DNA of 35,860 bases from a virus: IMG/VR virus record IMGVR_UViG_3300037504_000796, positions 1 through 35,860 of that record; one strand, 5' to 3'. A model generated the notes under the pieces. It had not been told where the DNA came from, made no database searches, and worked only from the letters and a program-made list of their open reading frames with translations. Below are positions 22,307 through 29,503 of this stretch, in pieces. Position numbers and translations under genes: made by a program. Numbering within the stretch: the first letter of the stretch is position 1; every line of letters starts with the position of its first letter.

Positions 22307-23891
22307 GGCGGCCCGCTCGGAAGCTGTCTCTTCGACTGGTCCGGAAGCGACGATTCGCTGAGCCGGTCTGTCGCCTCGCCGCCCGAGTCTTCAGGGAATA
22401 GACGATGCCAGCCGGCTCCCAGCAGGCGTAACCTACGCCGTCCAACTCGTCAGGAGAGAACCCGAGAATCGACTTCAGATCATCCTTGTCCTGCACGAGA
22501 ATCCCCCCAGGAGTTGGCTTCCAGCGCAGCGATGCCATGGCGGCCCGGAGTCGGGGGTCGGGCGGGAGGTCGATCTCCTCGGATTCCATGAGTTCTCTGA
22601 GGTGCCAAAATATCGCGGCTCGCAAGTTCCGGAACCTGAACAGTCCGGTCCGGTCGTAAAGGGGCTTTCCTTTCGGGTCCTTGGCCCCGGCGGCCCCATC
22701 TATGCCAGTCACGGCATAACCGAGCTCGGTCAGGTCATCGTAGGGGCTGGAGCCCACGCCTATCAGGTCCAGATTGATCAGGGGCGTCGCCTGCCCAAGA
22801 TAGTTCCGGATTGCCGCCACCAGGGTAGGGCCGTTCGGCGTGTCCCTCCCGGGGACGCAGTGGAGCTCCCCAACGACTCGCCCGTGGCGCGGGGCAAATA
22901 CCGTCTGGTCGCGCCCTCCCCGGGCCACATCGACCCCCAGCATATCTATCGGCTCATCCTCCGGGGGCTCCCATCGGTCCATCGCTCGCTGGATCATGCC
23001 CCCCGGGAACACCTGCATCGGGTCGTCAGCCAGGCTTACCGAGAAGTCGCCGTCGCGCATCACTGCCCGCACGTCAGGCTGTAGGGCGTCCAGGGTAGCC
23101 TCATACTGCGTGCCCGCGTAAACTGGGTTGTCCGTCACCCTGCCCGGGATGAACGTTCGGCTCTTCGGGCGCAGGACCTTGCCTCCGTCCTCGATGGGGT
23201 CAGGGCCGTCCACCTCCACCTCGTCTCCGGAGTCGAGGCGGACGTACCACCGCAGCTCTCCCGGCTCCGCGGGATCTGGGTGGTTGGGGTCCAGCCACGC
23301 CGCCCAGCGGCGGACGATCCATCTCCCCTCGGGAGACATCGGGGGGTTCCCGGCAGCGCGGATCCGGGTCTTCTGTCCCGGGGCATCAGCCCGAAGCCAG
23401 GTGGTCAGGTACAGGTAGAAAAACTCCGGAAACTCTGCGAGTTCATCGAAACCGATGTAGTCATGCGGGCGACCCTGAAACTTGCCCAGCGCCTTGCGGT
23501 CCTTGACCGCCCCTAGCTCCAGCCGCTTGCCCTCCCACCGGAACAGGTGCTTGGTCCGATTGTAGGACTCTTCGCCCAGCATCTCTACCAGGCGATCTTC
23601 TATCTGGGTGAACTGCGTGTACTCCCTGCGGAAGATGATGGAGTTCCGGTGCTGGGTGATGGCGGTACCCATGAGCAGCTCGGTCTTCCCCGGACCGGCA
23701 GCGCCGCCGCAGAACAGCTCGTCCGCCTCAGACTCATACGCCTGCTGCTGTGGCTTATTCTCCGGCTGCGGAGCCCACAGTGGCTCTCGCTCGCTGCCTT
23801 CCAGGCCCAAGCGGTGGCGTATGCCCGGGATCAAATCCAAGATAGCGTTCGAGCTCGCCGACGAACTCAGCCTGTCTGTCCTCTGGGACAT
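22302..23891 (-). CDS. terL: Terminase large subunit (TerL)
   Basis: The 529-residue product has the two terminase domains. Residues 62-70 (GGAAGPGKT) are the Walker A ATPase loop and 145-150 (YIGFDE) the Walker B. From about 310 the RNase H-like nuclease domain begins, with D321 in MLGVDVARGGRD as the first metal ligand. It packages DNA into the procapsid and makes the cut that ends packaging. The start at ATG 23891 has AGGAG five bases upstream, although this places the first 137 bases inside the small terminase gene in another frame. The C-terminal arm is Arg-rich, typical of portal-binding tails. Overall assignment is firm. Confidence 0.95.
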   Translation of the reverse strand: MSQRTDRLSSSASSNAILDLIPGIRHRLGLEGSEREPLWAPQPENKPQQQAYESEADELFCGGAAGPGKTELLMGTAITQHRNSIIFRREYTQFTQIEDRLVEMLGEESYNRTKHLFRWEGKRLELGAVKDRKALGKFQGRPHDYIGFDELAEFPEFFYLYLTTWLRADAPGQKTRIRAAGNPPMSPEGRWIVRRWAAWLDPNHPDPAEPGELRWYVRLDSGDEVEVDGPDPIEDGGKVLRPKSRTFIPGRVTDNPVYAGTQYEATLDALQPDVRAVMRDGDFSVSLADDPMQVFPGGMIQRAMDRWEPPEDEPIDMLGVDVARGGRDQTVFAPRHGRVVGELHCVPGRDTPNGPTLVAAIRNYLGQATPLINLDLIGVGSSPYDDLTELGYAVTGIDGAAGAKDPKGKPLYDRTGLFRFRNLRAAIFWHLRELMESEEIDLPPDPRLRAAMASLRWKPTPGGILVQDKDDLKSILGFSPDELDGVGYACWEPAGIVYSLKTRAARRQTGSANRRFRTSRRDSFRAGRQ

Positions 23892-24345
23892 AATCTCCTA
23901 TCAGTGTCGCCAGTATGGCCTGTAGATATGTGATCTCAGCCGCGGTCAGGGCAGTCTCGGAACGAATGCGAGCGTAGCGGACGGCCACCTTGGAGATGTC
24001 GTCGATGAGCGCCCGGAGGACATCGCATTCCTTGGGCTGTATGGCTTGGTCTCCCAACTCGTCGAGACTATCTATCCTCTCCTGAAGGAGCGCTCGAAGA
24101 AACGCCAGCTCATCAGTCAGGTCCATCACCTGATGAAGATCCTCGGCGTAGAACTTCCCAAGGTTGCGCTTGAACTTCTTGCGGGCCTTAACGGCGTAGC
24201 GACCAGTAGTACATGGGCTCCAGTTGTTCCCTCCGTGGAACTTGCATCTGCCTTCCCCGGGGTGCTCTGTCCCATAACCCGCAGGCTTCTTGCAGGGGTT
24301 GCCAGCCCGCGTCTTGCCGCCTTCATCTCCGCAGGTCTTGCTCAT
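23755..24345 (-). CDS. terS: Terminase small subunit-like protein
   Basis: A 196-residue protein. Its N-terminus carries CKKPAGYGTEHPGEGRCKFH and GG, a Cys/His-rich signature common to one phage small-terminase group. Basic residues follow (TTGRYAVKARKKFKRNL), fitting DNA binding. The middle (about 65-150) is helical for oligomerisation. Small terminases bind packaging sites and regulate the large subunit. ATG 24345 overlaps the upstream stop as ATGA and has GGAGGG. The end overlaps the large subunit gene by 137 bases. The role also rests on position. Confidence 0.82.
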   Translation of the reverse strand: MSKTCGDEGGKTRAGNPCKKPAGYGTEHPGEGRCKFHGGNNWSPCTTGRYAVKARKKFKRNLGKFYAEDLHQVMDLTDELAFLRALLQERIDSLDELGDQAIQPKECDVLRALIDDISKVAVRYARIRSETALTAAEITYLQAILATLIGDYVPEDRQAEFVGELERYLGFDPGHTPPLGPGRQRARATVGSAAGE

Positions 24346-24722
24346 GGACCCTCCGCATTATTGGCGCCCATCATGGACGGCTCGGCGAATAGATCCATCT
24401 GCCGGGCTCGACTCTCCCGCATCGCCCTAAGACGCATTTGGGCTTCCTCAGCCGAACAGCCGCAATCACACTTGTACGCGCCATCGATTACCGCCCGCAG
24501 GTCTCGTTCGGGATGCCCCCACGGGCCCGTGATTCCATTGGCGAACCCGCCTGTCTTGCGGTGACCGCTCGGCGCAAGGTCGAAGCACTTAACTCCCGGC
24601 TTTGCTCCGCATCGCGGGCAAGTCACATCCAAGGCGGGTTCGTGATCGTACTCAACCCCGCACCGCACGCACTTGCCGTAGACCGAGCGCAGGCTATCCG
24701 CGCGACTTGTGCGGAGAGTCAT
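24342..24722 (-). CDS. Zinc-ribbon protein near the terminase
   Basis: The 126-residue product has two Cys-rich segments: KCVRCGVEYDHEP with CPRCGAKPGVKC (about 17-46), and KCDCGCS (about 84-90). The first looks like a zinc ribbon with a 'CPRCGA.pG..C' continuation often found in phage proteins. The C-terminus is helical and charged. A DNA-binding or terminase-accessory function is possible from position. The start ATG 24722 overlaps the upstream stop as ATGA. Confidence 0.72.
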   Translation of the reverse strand: MTLRTSRADSLRSVYGKCVRCGVEYDHEPALDVTCPRCGAKPGVKCFDLAPSGHRKTGGFANGITGPWGHPERDLRAVIDGAYKCDCGCSAEEAQMRLRAMRESRARQMDLFAEPSMMGANNAEGP

Positions 24723-25018
24723 CCGCTCTTCGCCGCCTCACACCACTTCCGCTCGTCACACCCTGCACAGTTCCTGCGCTCGTCAGCCGCCAGATAGTGC
24801 AGGTCCTCCCGAGTCCATACCCTGCCGCCCGACCCCCTGTGCGTCGCCGGCCCGAGAGCTGCGATGATCCGCTCTCTCGTACAAGCCGGAGGAGGCATGC
24901 ACTGCCCACTGGACATCGCCCATATGTAGCCTACCGCCACGCAGGATTTCCGGGCTATGGCCGCCATGCTTTGCCCGGACTCATTCGCCAGCGCCTTCAG
25001 CAACTGCCCATACGTCAC
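24719..25018 (-). CDS. Xre-like HTH protein with Cys-rich end
   Basis: From GTG 25018 (AGGAGGG upstream) the product is 99 residues. Residues about 5-55 have the spacing of an Xre/lambda-repressor-type helix-turn-helix (LLKALANESGQSMAAIARKS, VAVGYIW). The end carries NCAGCDERKWC, three cysteines that could hold a metal or Fe-S cluster. It is the only repressor-like protein in the window, but no cognate operator pair is next to it. It could regulate the late operon. An alternative ATG 25126 would overlap the upstream gene without a ribosome site. Confidence 0.7.
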   Translation of the reverse strand: MTYGQLLKALANESGQSMAAIARKSCVAVGYIWAMSSGQCMPPPACTRERIIAALGPATHRGSGGRVWTREDLHYLAADERRNCAGCDERKWCEAAKSG

Positions 25019-25042
25019 GCCCAGATCCCTCCTGTTGGGGGT

Positions 25043-25068
25043 CCCCGCCCCCGTTGCTGAGGGCGGGG
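25043..25068 (-). terminator. Strong GC hairpin after the secreted-protein gene
   Basis: CCCCGCCC and GGGCGGGG make a perfect 8-bp stem with a 10-base loop in the 64-base gap between the secreted-protein stop and the HTH gene. There is no U-tract on the minus strand, so it may be a partial terminator or attenuator. Confidence 0.5.
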
Positions 25069-25082
25069 TTACCTTCCCTCCG

Positions 25083-25529
25083 CTACAGCCGCCAGTAGAA
25101 CGTGGCCAGTCCACCCAGAGGCTCATCGCCAGCCTGCGAGTAGTTCACCATGACCTCCATGCTCTGGGCGTGGTTGAGGTTGCCGCGGAACGCCAACCAA
25201 CCACAAGGGTCGCCTTCCTCGATCGTCCCCTCGTAACGACTCAGGCCACCTCCTGCGAACACGCTCAGATCGTCGAAGCGCCAGCCGACCCCTGCCCCCG
25301 CCTGGATGTAGAGGGGCCTGCCATCTGCGGTGTTGTCCTCTTCCCACGTCATCGCAAGGCCCCGCACCTCGATCGGGAGCCCCATGGCGCTGGATTCCAT
25401 GCGCATCTGCCCCACCAGGGGGAAGGCCATGGGTTCCCCTATCCTCTGCTGGAGACCGGAGCCCATGCCGATCTCCACGCCCGCCAGCGCCATCGCTGCC
25501 AGAAGCATTACTGCTATGATCGCCTTCAC
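25083..25529 (-). CDS. Secreted outer-membrane beta-barrel-like protein
   Basis: The 148-residue product has a classic signal peptide (MKAIIAVMLLAAMALA|GVE). The mature chain shows alternating strands (GRPLYIQAGAGVGWRF, SVFAGGGLSRYEG, SMEVMVNYSQAGDE) and ends in LATFYWRL, with aromatic residues in the barrel terminus position. It resembles small eight-strand outer-membrane proteins and, functionally, phage Lom-type morons, though no named family is certain. GTG 25529 has AAGGAGGG. Its own promoter, leader hairpins and downstream hairpin suggest independent expression. Possible roles are superinfection exclusion or surface change. Confidence 0.75.
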   Translation of the reverse strand: MKAIIAVMLLAAMALAGVEIGMGSGLQQRIGEPMAFPLVGQMRMESSAMGLPIEVRGLAMTWEEDNTADGRPLYIQAGAGVGWRFDDLSVFAGGGLSRYEGTIEEGDPCGWLAFRGNLNHAQSMEVMVNYSQAGDEPLGGLATFYWRL

Positions 25530-25545
25530 TGCGACCCTCCTTCCC

Positions 25546-25593
25546 GGGAACGGCTGTTCCCGCTGTATTTCCGCCGGTCACCATTGCCGGCGG
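25546..25593 (-). promoter_or_regulatory. Two tandem hairpins in the leader of the secreted-protein gene
   Basis: CCGCCGG / CCGGCGG (25571-25577 and 25587-25593) and GGGAAC / GTTCCC (25546-25551 and 25556-25561) are perfect inverted repeats between the candidate promoter and the ribosome site. They may control stability or translation; the first could also be a plus-strand terminator, since TTTCTT follows it there. Confidence 0.5.
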
Positions 25594-25605
25594 ATTTCTT
25601 CACTG

Positions 25606-25944
25606 TCATTCTATTTCAACCCCTGCTGACGAGTCAAGTTTCGCCCCCACCCACGCCAGCCATTTCTCTTCCGGTCCGTACTTCTCCCTCCACGTCTTGC
25701 GCCCCTCGTGTATCGCCACCCCGTGCCCGCCTGTGCGGTGGTGCTTGGGGCATAGCGGAATGGCCTTGCTGTCCTTGCGCTTCTCGCCGTATCGGCGGAC
25801 GTGATGAATCTCCGCAGGAGCTCCGCAGATGCAGCAGCCAAGGGCAGCAATCGGGCCAAGGCGCTCCCCCTTCTTGCGCCTCCGCTTGCGGCTGACCGCT
25901 ACTTCCGCGGGAGTAGGGCGCGGATAGAACGGCTTATTCCCCAT
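25606..25944 (-). CDS. Ref-like HNH endonuclease
   Basis: The 112-residue product carries the pattern CCICGAPAEIHH (C37, C38, C40, H47, H48) followed by LCPKHHR (C65, H68, H69) and HGVAIHEG. That is the HNH/zinc layout of P1 Ref-type nucleases and related phage proteins, which nick or cut DNA, in P1's case with RecA. The N-terminus is basic. It could act in recombination or in host-DNA attack; a recombinase-like Sak4 gene exists elsewhere in this phage. ATG 25944 overlaps the next gene by 11 bases and has GAGG upstream. Confidence 0.78.
   Translation of the reverse strand: MGNKPFYPRPTPAEVAVSRKRRRKKGERLGPIAALGCCICGAPAEIHHVRRYGEKRKDSKAIPLCPKHHRTGGHGVAIHEGRKTWREKYGPEEKWLAWVGAKLDSSAGVEIE
25608..25637 (-). 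promoter_or_regulatory. Candidate sigma70 promoter before the secreted-protein gene
   Basis: TTGACT (25637-25632) and TAGAAT (25613-25608) are spaced by 18 bases, each five of six matches to the consensus. The promoter lies in the last codons of the HNH gene and would start transcription about 70 bases before the secreted-protein start. Confidence 0.6.
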
Positions 25945-26167
25945 CGTCGCCTCGGAGTTGGTCAGCTTTCCTAGCGTCCATCCACTCGAACCACAACGCC
26001 GCTGTTCCCATCCAGGCCATTATCGCCGTTAAGCATAGCGGCCAGGCATAGAGTTCCATGTTCCAGCCGGCGGCGTTCATAGCGTCGCCGAACAGGAACG
26101 GAGCCCACAAGACGGCAGGCGTCAGTATGCACAGTGCTACGAGCTGCGCTATTCTACGTTTCGTCAT
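25934..26167 (-). CDS. Two-span small membrane protein
   Basis: From ATG 26167 (GGGGGGAG upstream) the product is 77 residues. Two hydrophobic helices (about 6-25 AQLVALCILTPAVLWAPFLF, and about 41-60 AWPLCLTAIMAWMGTAALWF) are joined by a short loop and end in a charged tail. Topology alone cannot tell a holin from an envelope or exclusion protein. It is part of a cluster of short membrane proteins in the early region and overlaps both neighbours. Confidence 0.72.
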   Translation of the reverse strand: MTKRRIAQLVALCILTPAVLWAPFLFGDAMNAAGWNMELYAWPLCLTAIMAWMGTAALWFEWMDARKADQLRGDDGE

Positions 26168-26459
26168 CGTTACTCCCCCCATCATCGCCTCGGAGGTAGG
26201 CCAACTTGCATTGCCAACACCCCTTCGGGTGACATTCCGCCATTTGGGCCGCCGTAATAGGTTTGTTTGGCGGACAACCCAGCCTCAACATCGCGTTCAG
26301 TTTCTTGGTCTCCACCACCACAACCTCCCCCGACTTGAGGCTGGAGAGGGCGGAAACTACTTTGCGCATCTCTTCTGTGGTAAGGCTGATTATGACATAC
26401 TCAGCGGCGCTCTCTACGCTTGTTGTGACAAGTTTCAGCGCCTCTTCGATCTCACTCAT
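26154..26459 (-). CDS. Unknown cytoplasmic protein with CxxC
   Basis: Starting at ATG 26459 (GAGGAG upstream), the product is 101 residues. A helical N-terminal half (IEEALKLVTTSVESA, LTTEEMRKVVSALSSL) is followed by a strand (EVVVVETKKLN) and a Cys/His segment with CPPNKP, CHPKGCWQC, which could bind zinc. No family is recognised. The longer frame starting upstream lacks a ribosome site and would run through the preceding gene. Confidence 0.68.
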   Translation of the reverse strand: MSEIEEALKLVTTSVESAAEYVIISLTTEEMRKVVSALSSLKSGEVVVVETKKLNAMLRLGCPPNKPITAAQMAECHPKGCWQCKLAYLRGDDGGSNDDET

Positions 26460-26679
26460 CCTCGGTCTCCTCTCTGCGCCAAGGCCGCCCCTCTTTAACA
26501 GTTTTCGTATATAGCCACGAGGTAATTGCACAATTGATGGCTCCTGCAATAAATAGGGTCACCCCCAAAAGGGGAGCGTTTATGTCAAATGTCGCGGCGT
26601 CCCCCACCAAAAGAACAAACCCCAATAGAAGTACAAGAATATCAACCAAGAACAGCTTTAGCAACATAACATGAATCAT
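26452..26679 (-). CDS. Small two-span membrane protein
   Basis: From ATG 26679, overlapping the upstream stop as ATGA, the 75-residue product has two transmembrane helices (about 3-25, LLKLFLVDILVLLLGFVLLV, and 36-55, LLGVTLFIAGAINCAITSWL) and a charged, acidic C-terminus. GAGGAGG lies upstream. It is AT-richer than its neighbours, which may mark a more recent arrival. A holin-like or exclusion function is possible but unproven. Confidence 0.7.
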   Translation of the reverse strand: MIHVMLLKLFLVDILVLLLGFVLLVGDAATFDINAPLLGVTLFIAGAINCAITSWLYTKTVKEGRPWRREETEDE

Positions 26680-26861
26680 TCCTCGGCCTCCTCTCTCCTC
26701 CATTCTGCGTGACTACTCCCCCGCCAGTCCGCTACCGGCAGGAGCAGCCCGTCGCCCAAATCGGCGCACAGCGCACGGCCTGCGCGCACCAGCCTGACCC
26801 TGTACTCGTCGCCGTCGATGGTGGCGATGTAGTTGCCTGGTTCGCTGGGGGTGTAGTTCAC
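26676..26861 (-). CDS. Small beta-fold protein
   Basis: From GTG 26861 (AGGAGGG six bases upstream, GTGA overlap) the product is 61 residues (NYTPSEPGNYIATIDGDEYRV, then LVRAGRALCADLGDGLLLPV). The spacing of hydrophobic residues suggests a small five-strand fold followed by a charged helix. Function is unknown. It is coupled to the DUF5131 gene before it. Confidence 0.65.
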   Translation of the reverse strand: MNYTPSEPGNYIATIDGDEYRVRLVRAGRALCADLGDGLLLPVADWRGSSHAEWRREEAEE

Positions 26862-27769
26862 TCCGCCCTCCTGTTCCATGCGTTCACCGCCTGCTGGGGC
26901 CACTCCCGCACTGCCAAGTCTGCTGGGATAGCTTCGCGCTCTACCTTCGTCCGTCCGCTCATCTGCTTCATAAAGAACGGAACATCCGCCGTATTGCACT
27001 GGTCCCGCAAGCTCCGCGCCCAGTCGGGATTCATGTATCGTGCGTGTGTCCCTGACTCTCCACCGCAGATGAGCCAGTTGACACTTGTTACGCATTTCCC
27101 GTCTGTCCATCCCTGGAGTACGCTGTACGGCGGAAAAGTGCCATTTGGCATCTGGGTCAAGTCTACCGCTCCCAGCATCGGCTCCACCGATACGAACCGC
27201 ACCGCTGCCGGGATGTCCAGTAGGAGCGGAATCCGCCCATCAGCCTGCTTCTGATTCTCGGCGGTGACGCCCACCCAGATGTGACTGGGGAGTTCCCGTC
27301 CTACAGCTAGCTGAGCGGCGGCCATGGCCGCCATTGCGCCTCGCCCCAGCTTGTAGGCGGCCGCAGACCCGATATTTCTGCGCGCCTGTAGCATATCGTT
27401 GATGTACTGCCGCATCCTCTCCGGGCGTTTTGTCAAAATCATGAAAATGTGCTGGGAGGCCAGTATCATGGCGGCGAAGATCGCATCCAGTTCTATGACG
27501 GGAACGTCTAGATGAAACAGGTCGCCCATCGAGCATACGAACACCGCCGAGGGCTCCCGCCAGCGAAGCGGCTGATCGTAACGCTCAGGGAATGCCGCCA
27601 CGTGGTCGCAGCTCTCAGGCCACCCTTTCAGTCCCGCAAACCGTTTGATGAGGTCTAGGGCATAGCAGTTCTGGCATCCAGCGCTGATCGGAGTGCAGCC
27701 CATAACCGGGTTCCAGGTCCGGGGTCTATACCCTGGAATATGCGTCCACTGAATCTTGGTGCCTTTCAT
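26858..27769 (-). CDS. DUF5131 / phage Gp37-Gp68 family protein
   Basis: From ATG 27769 the product is 303 residues. It shows the diagnostic family segment TWNPVMGCTPISAGCQNCYA, a Cys cluster (C-x6-C-x2-C) like that of radical SAM enzymes, then FVCSMGDLFH and FMILTKRPERM, and near the end WVGVTAENQ, RFVSVEPML and LICGGESG. Members are frequent in phages, and their relation to SPL-like radical SAM proteins suggests an Fe-S/SAM enzyme of unknown substrate. Here it sits in the replication/early operon, overlapping both neighbours by ATGA. The biochemical role is not known. Confidence 0.9.
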   Translation of the reverse strand: MKGTKIQWTHIPGYRPRTWNPVMGCTPISAGCQNCYALDLIKRFAGLKGWPESCDHVAAFPERYDQPLRWREPSAVFVCSMGDLFHLDVPVIELDAIFAAMILASQHIFMILTKRPERMRQYINDMLQARRNIGSAAAYKLGRGAMAAMAAAQLAVGRELPSHIWVGVTAENQKQADGRIPLLLDIPAAVRFVSVEPMLGAVDLTQMPNGTFPPYSVLQGWTDGKCVTSVNWLICGGESGTHARYMNPDWARSLRDQCNTADVPFFMKQMSGRTKVEREAIPADLAVREWPQQAVNAWNRRAE

Positions 27770-28221
27770 CGTTCCCCGCCCTTCATCGCAGGGTCGATGA
27801 ACGAAAAATGGCCTCTCGATTGAAGCAGGCAACTTGACTGTTCGGGTATCCCCGTCGCCCGCAAAGCCCCCAAGGTCCGAAGTGTTGCCAAGGCCTGCTC
27901 CGCGGGCATGCATTTTTCCAAGCTCTTTCGGAGGCTGTGCCGCTGGCGCAGCCGCTTCAGGTGCGTCATGCGCTCCTGCTGAGCCTGCTGTCTCCTGCCG
28001 TGATGGACAAGACCCTCCACCAGGTGCGCTCGGAACATCCGCTGGATCGCGTCGATCATGTCCGCGTTTTCGATGATGTCCTCGGCCTCTTCGCGCTCGT
28101 ATTCGCCGTGCTCGGCCAACCGCGACAGTACCCAGCCGACCAGCAGGACCACGAGGACCAACAGCACCCCGAAGACCCAGCCCCAGGGGCCGCCGTCATA
28201 TGGTTCGACGTATTGAGTCAC
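27766..28221 (-). CDS. Membrane protein with charged cytoplasmic domain
   Basis: From GTG 28221 (GAGGAGG upstream and GTGA overlap) the 151-residue product has an N-terminal segment (QYVEPYDGGPWGW), one strong transmembrane helix (about 14-33, FGVLLVLVVLLVGWVLSRL), and a helical His/Arg-rich part (HHGRRQQAQQERMTHLKRL). The helix suggests an inner-membrane anchor with a nucleic-acid or coiled-coil tail. No family recognised. Its position between the replication initiator and DUF5131 is shared by several unknown membrane genes. Confidence 0.68.
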   Translation of the reverse strand: MTQYVEPYDGGPWGWVFGVLLVLVVLLVGWVLSRLAEHGEYEREEAEDIIENADMIDAIQRMFRAHLVEGLVHHGRRQQAQQERMTHLKRLRQRHSLRKSLEKCMPAEQALATLRTLGALRATGIPEQSSCLLQSRGHFSFIDPAMKGGER

Positions 28222-28691
28222 GACGTCCTCCTCTGCGCAAAGCGCTTCTCCCAGCGCTGCTTGAGGGGCGTGTGGCTGCCCAACACGTGCTCCAAGGTTT
28301 CGGTGAGTCTGCGCTGGATCCCCTCGCTGTCTACCACGCACCAAATTAGGGAAGTGTCGCGGCTTTTGGCTTTGTAAGCCTGCATCTGTAGAGTGAACTC
28401 TCGGAAGCCGTTGTCCGCCCTGAACTCCTCCATCGCCTGAGCAGTTTCAAATAGCCCTCCGGTGAAAATATTCCGGAGTCGGTTGCTCTCCGCCTGGGAG
28501 ATAACCACACCCTCCGGGGCCTTCAACACTCCTGTTTCGATTATTTCCTGCCAGCACTCCAGGCCATCCTTGAAGCTCCAGGCCTTCGCTTGAGCTACCT
28601 TCCTGGCCTGCTCAACAGCCTGGCGCCGGTACACCACCAGCGCCGTTATTGCGTTGGTCACGATGATTGCGATTACTGCTACGAGACTCAT
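28218..28691 (-). CDS. N-terminally anchored protein of the replication operon
   Basis: The 157-residue product has one N-terminal transmembrane helix (about 2-21, SLVAVIAIIVTNAITALVVY) followed by a soluble helical domain with basic residues (QAVEQARKVAQAKAW, LRNIFTGGLFETAQAMEEF). ATG 28691 overlaps the initiator's stop as ATGA and has AAGGGAG. It may tether replication or another complex to the membrane, but that is speculation. No family match is recognised. Confidence 0.68.
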   Translation of the reverse strand: MSLVAVIAIIVTNAITALVVYRRQAVEQARKVAQAKAWSFKDGLECWQEIIETGVLKAPEGVVISQAESNRLRNIFTGGLFETAQAMEEFRADNGFREFTLQMQAYKAKSRDTSLIWCVVDSEGIQRRLTETLEHVLGSHTPLKQRWEKRFAQRRTS

Positions 28692-29503
28692 TGCCGCTCC
28701 CTTCTGATCCGCTCCCTCTGCTGCTTGCAGTATTCGGCGATCCGTTTCTGGTCCTTGCTCTCAACCACCTGCCGCTCCATCCGGTCAAGCACTTCGTTGA
28801 TGTACCTCTCGGCGTTGTTGCGCCGCAGCGGGTGTTCTATCCCGGCGTGATTCTCAACGCACCACTGCTGCTGATGCACCAGCGCAAAAATGTCCCTCCA
28901 GTGATTACGGAACCATTCGTGGGCCCATCTGGCCTTCGCGTTGCGCTTGGCACCATCGCCAAAGACAACACATCGCCTGAGCCCGGATTCTTGGCAAAGC
29001 CGGTTCCATTCCTCCTGGAGTTCGGAGTAGGGGCATGCCGGCGCGGTAGCGCCGCCACTATTCCCTTTTCCCATTCTCTCATTCTTACATTCTTGTATAG
29101 TGGTTGTCGGTGGGTTGTCGGTGGGTTGTCGGTGGGTTGTCGGTGGGTTTCCTAGCGGGTTGGCTGTGTTGCCATTGCCTTGGTAATTCTCCCAATTGCA
29201 TATAGTTATCAGTGTACCATGGCGGGTTGGCTGTATGGTTATGGACTCGAGCCCCTCAGGCCCAAGATCACGCAGGCAACGTCGGATAACTTGTTCGCCT
29301 AAGCCAAGTAAGCTAGCCATCTTGCGACGTCCGGTTATCAGCTGCCCCGGCTCGAGTTTTGTCCATTGATTCGCGAACTTGGTCTTGTGAGGTTTATGGC
29401 TGGCATGAGTAAGAATATAGACCCAAACAGTCAATAGGTAAGGATCCTGCAGCATCCCGGAATCTTCGATTTTCCGCCACAGCTTGATGTATCCTCTATG
29501 CAT
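28688..29503 (-). CDS. Replication initiator / replisome organizer-like protein
   Basis: From ATG 29503 the product is 271 residues. Residues 1-115 form a winged-helix-type domain like phage replisome organizers (RGYIKLWRKIEDSG, ASLLGLGEQVIRRCLRDLGP, ITICNWENYQG). A low-complexity linker follows (TTHRQPTDNPPTTTIQ), encoded by four 11-bp repeats. The C-terminal half (about 155-271) is charged and helical with many Arg and Trp residues, probably for binding a helicase or loader. Lambda O has the same layout, with the origin in the linker. The GTG at 29506 is an alternative start. It is downstream of a promoter and a structured leader. Confidence 0.8.
   Translation of the reverse strand: MHRGYIKLWRKIEDSGMLQDPYLLTVWVYILTHASHKPHKTKFANQWTKLEPGQLITGRRKMASLLGLGEQVIRRCLRDLGPEGLESITIQPTRHGTLITICNWENYQGNGNTANPLGNPPTTHRQPTDNPPTTTIQECKNERMGKGNSGGATAPACPYSELQEEWNRLCQESGLRRCVVFGDGAKRNAKARWAHEWFRNHWRDIFALVHQQQWCVENHAGIEHPLRRNNAERYINEVLDRMERQVVESKDQKRIAEYCKQQRERIRRERQ
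29059..29102 (-). other. AT-rich, purine-rich tract beside iterons, candidate origin unwinding element
   Basis: On the minus strand bases 29100-29061 are about 65% A+T and 80% purine in an otherwise GC-rich genome, with three GAATG repeats. The tract directly follows the iterons, as the DNA-unwinding element does in lambdoid origins. Confidence 0.5.
29103..29149 (-). repeat. Four perfect 11-bp direct repeats inside the initiator gene (candidate iterons)
   Basis: GTTGTCGGTGG occurs four times head to tail (29103, 29114, 29125, 29136), with three more bases of a fifth copy. The unit is not a multiple of three, so each copy encodes a different tripeptide, which argues for selection on DNA rather than protein. 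This matches initiator-binding iterons in the lambda O linker. Confidence 0.65.

Noticed and set aside
29103-29149. Tandem repeats as a CRISPR array
   Set aside because: The units are contiguous 11-mers without spacers and lie inside a coding gene.
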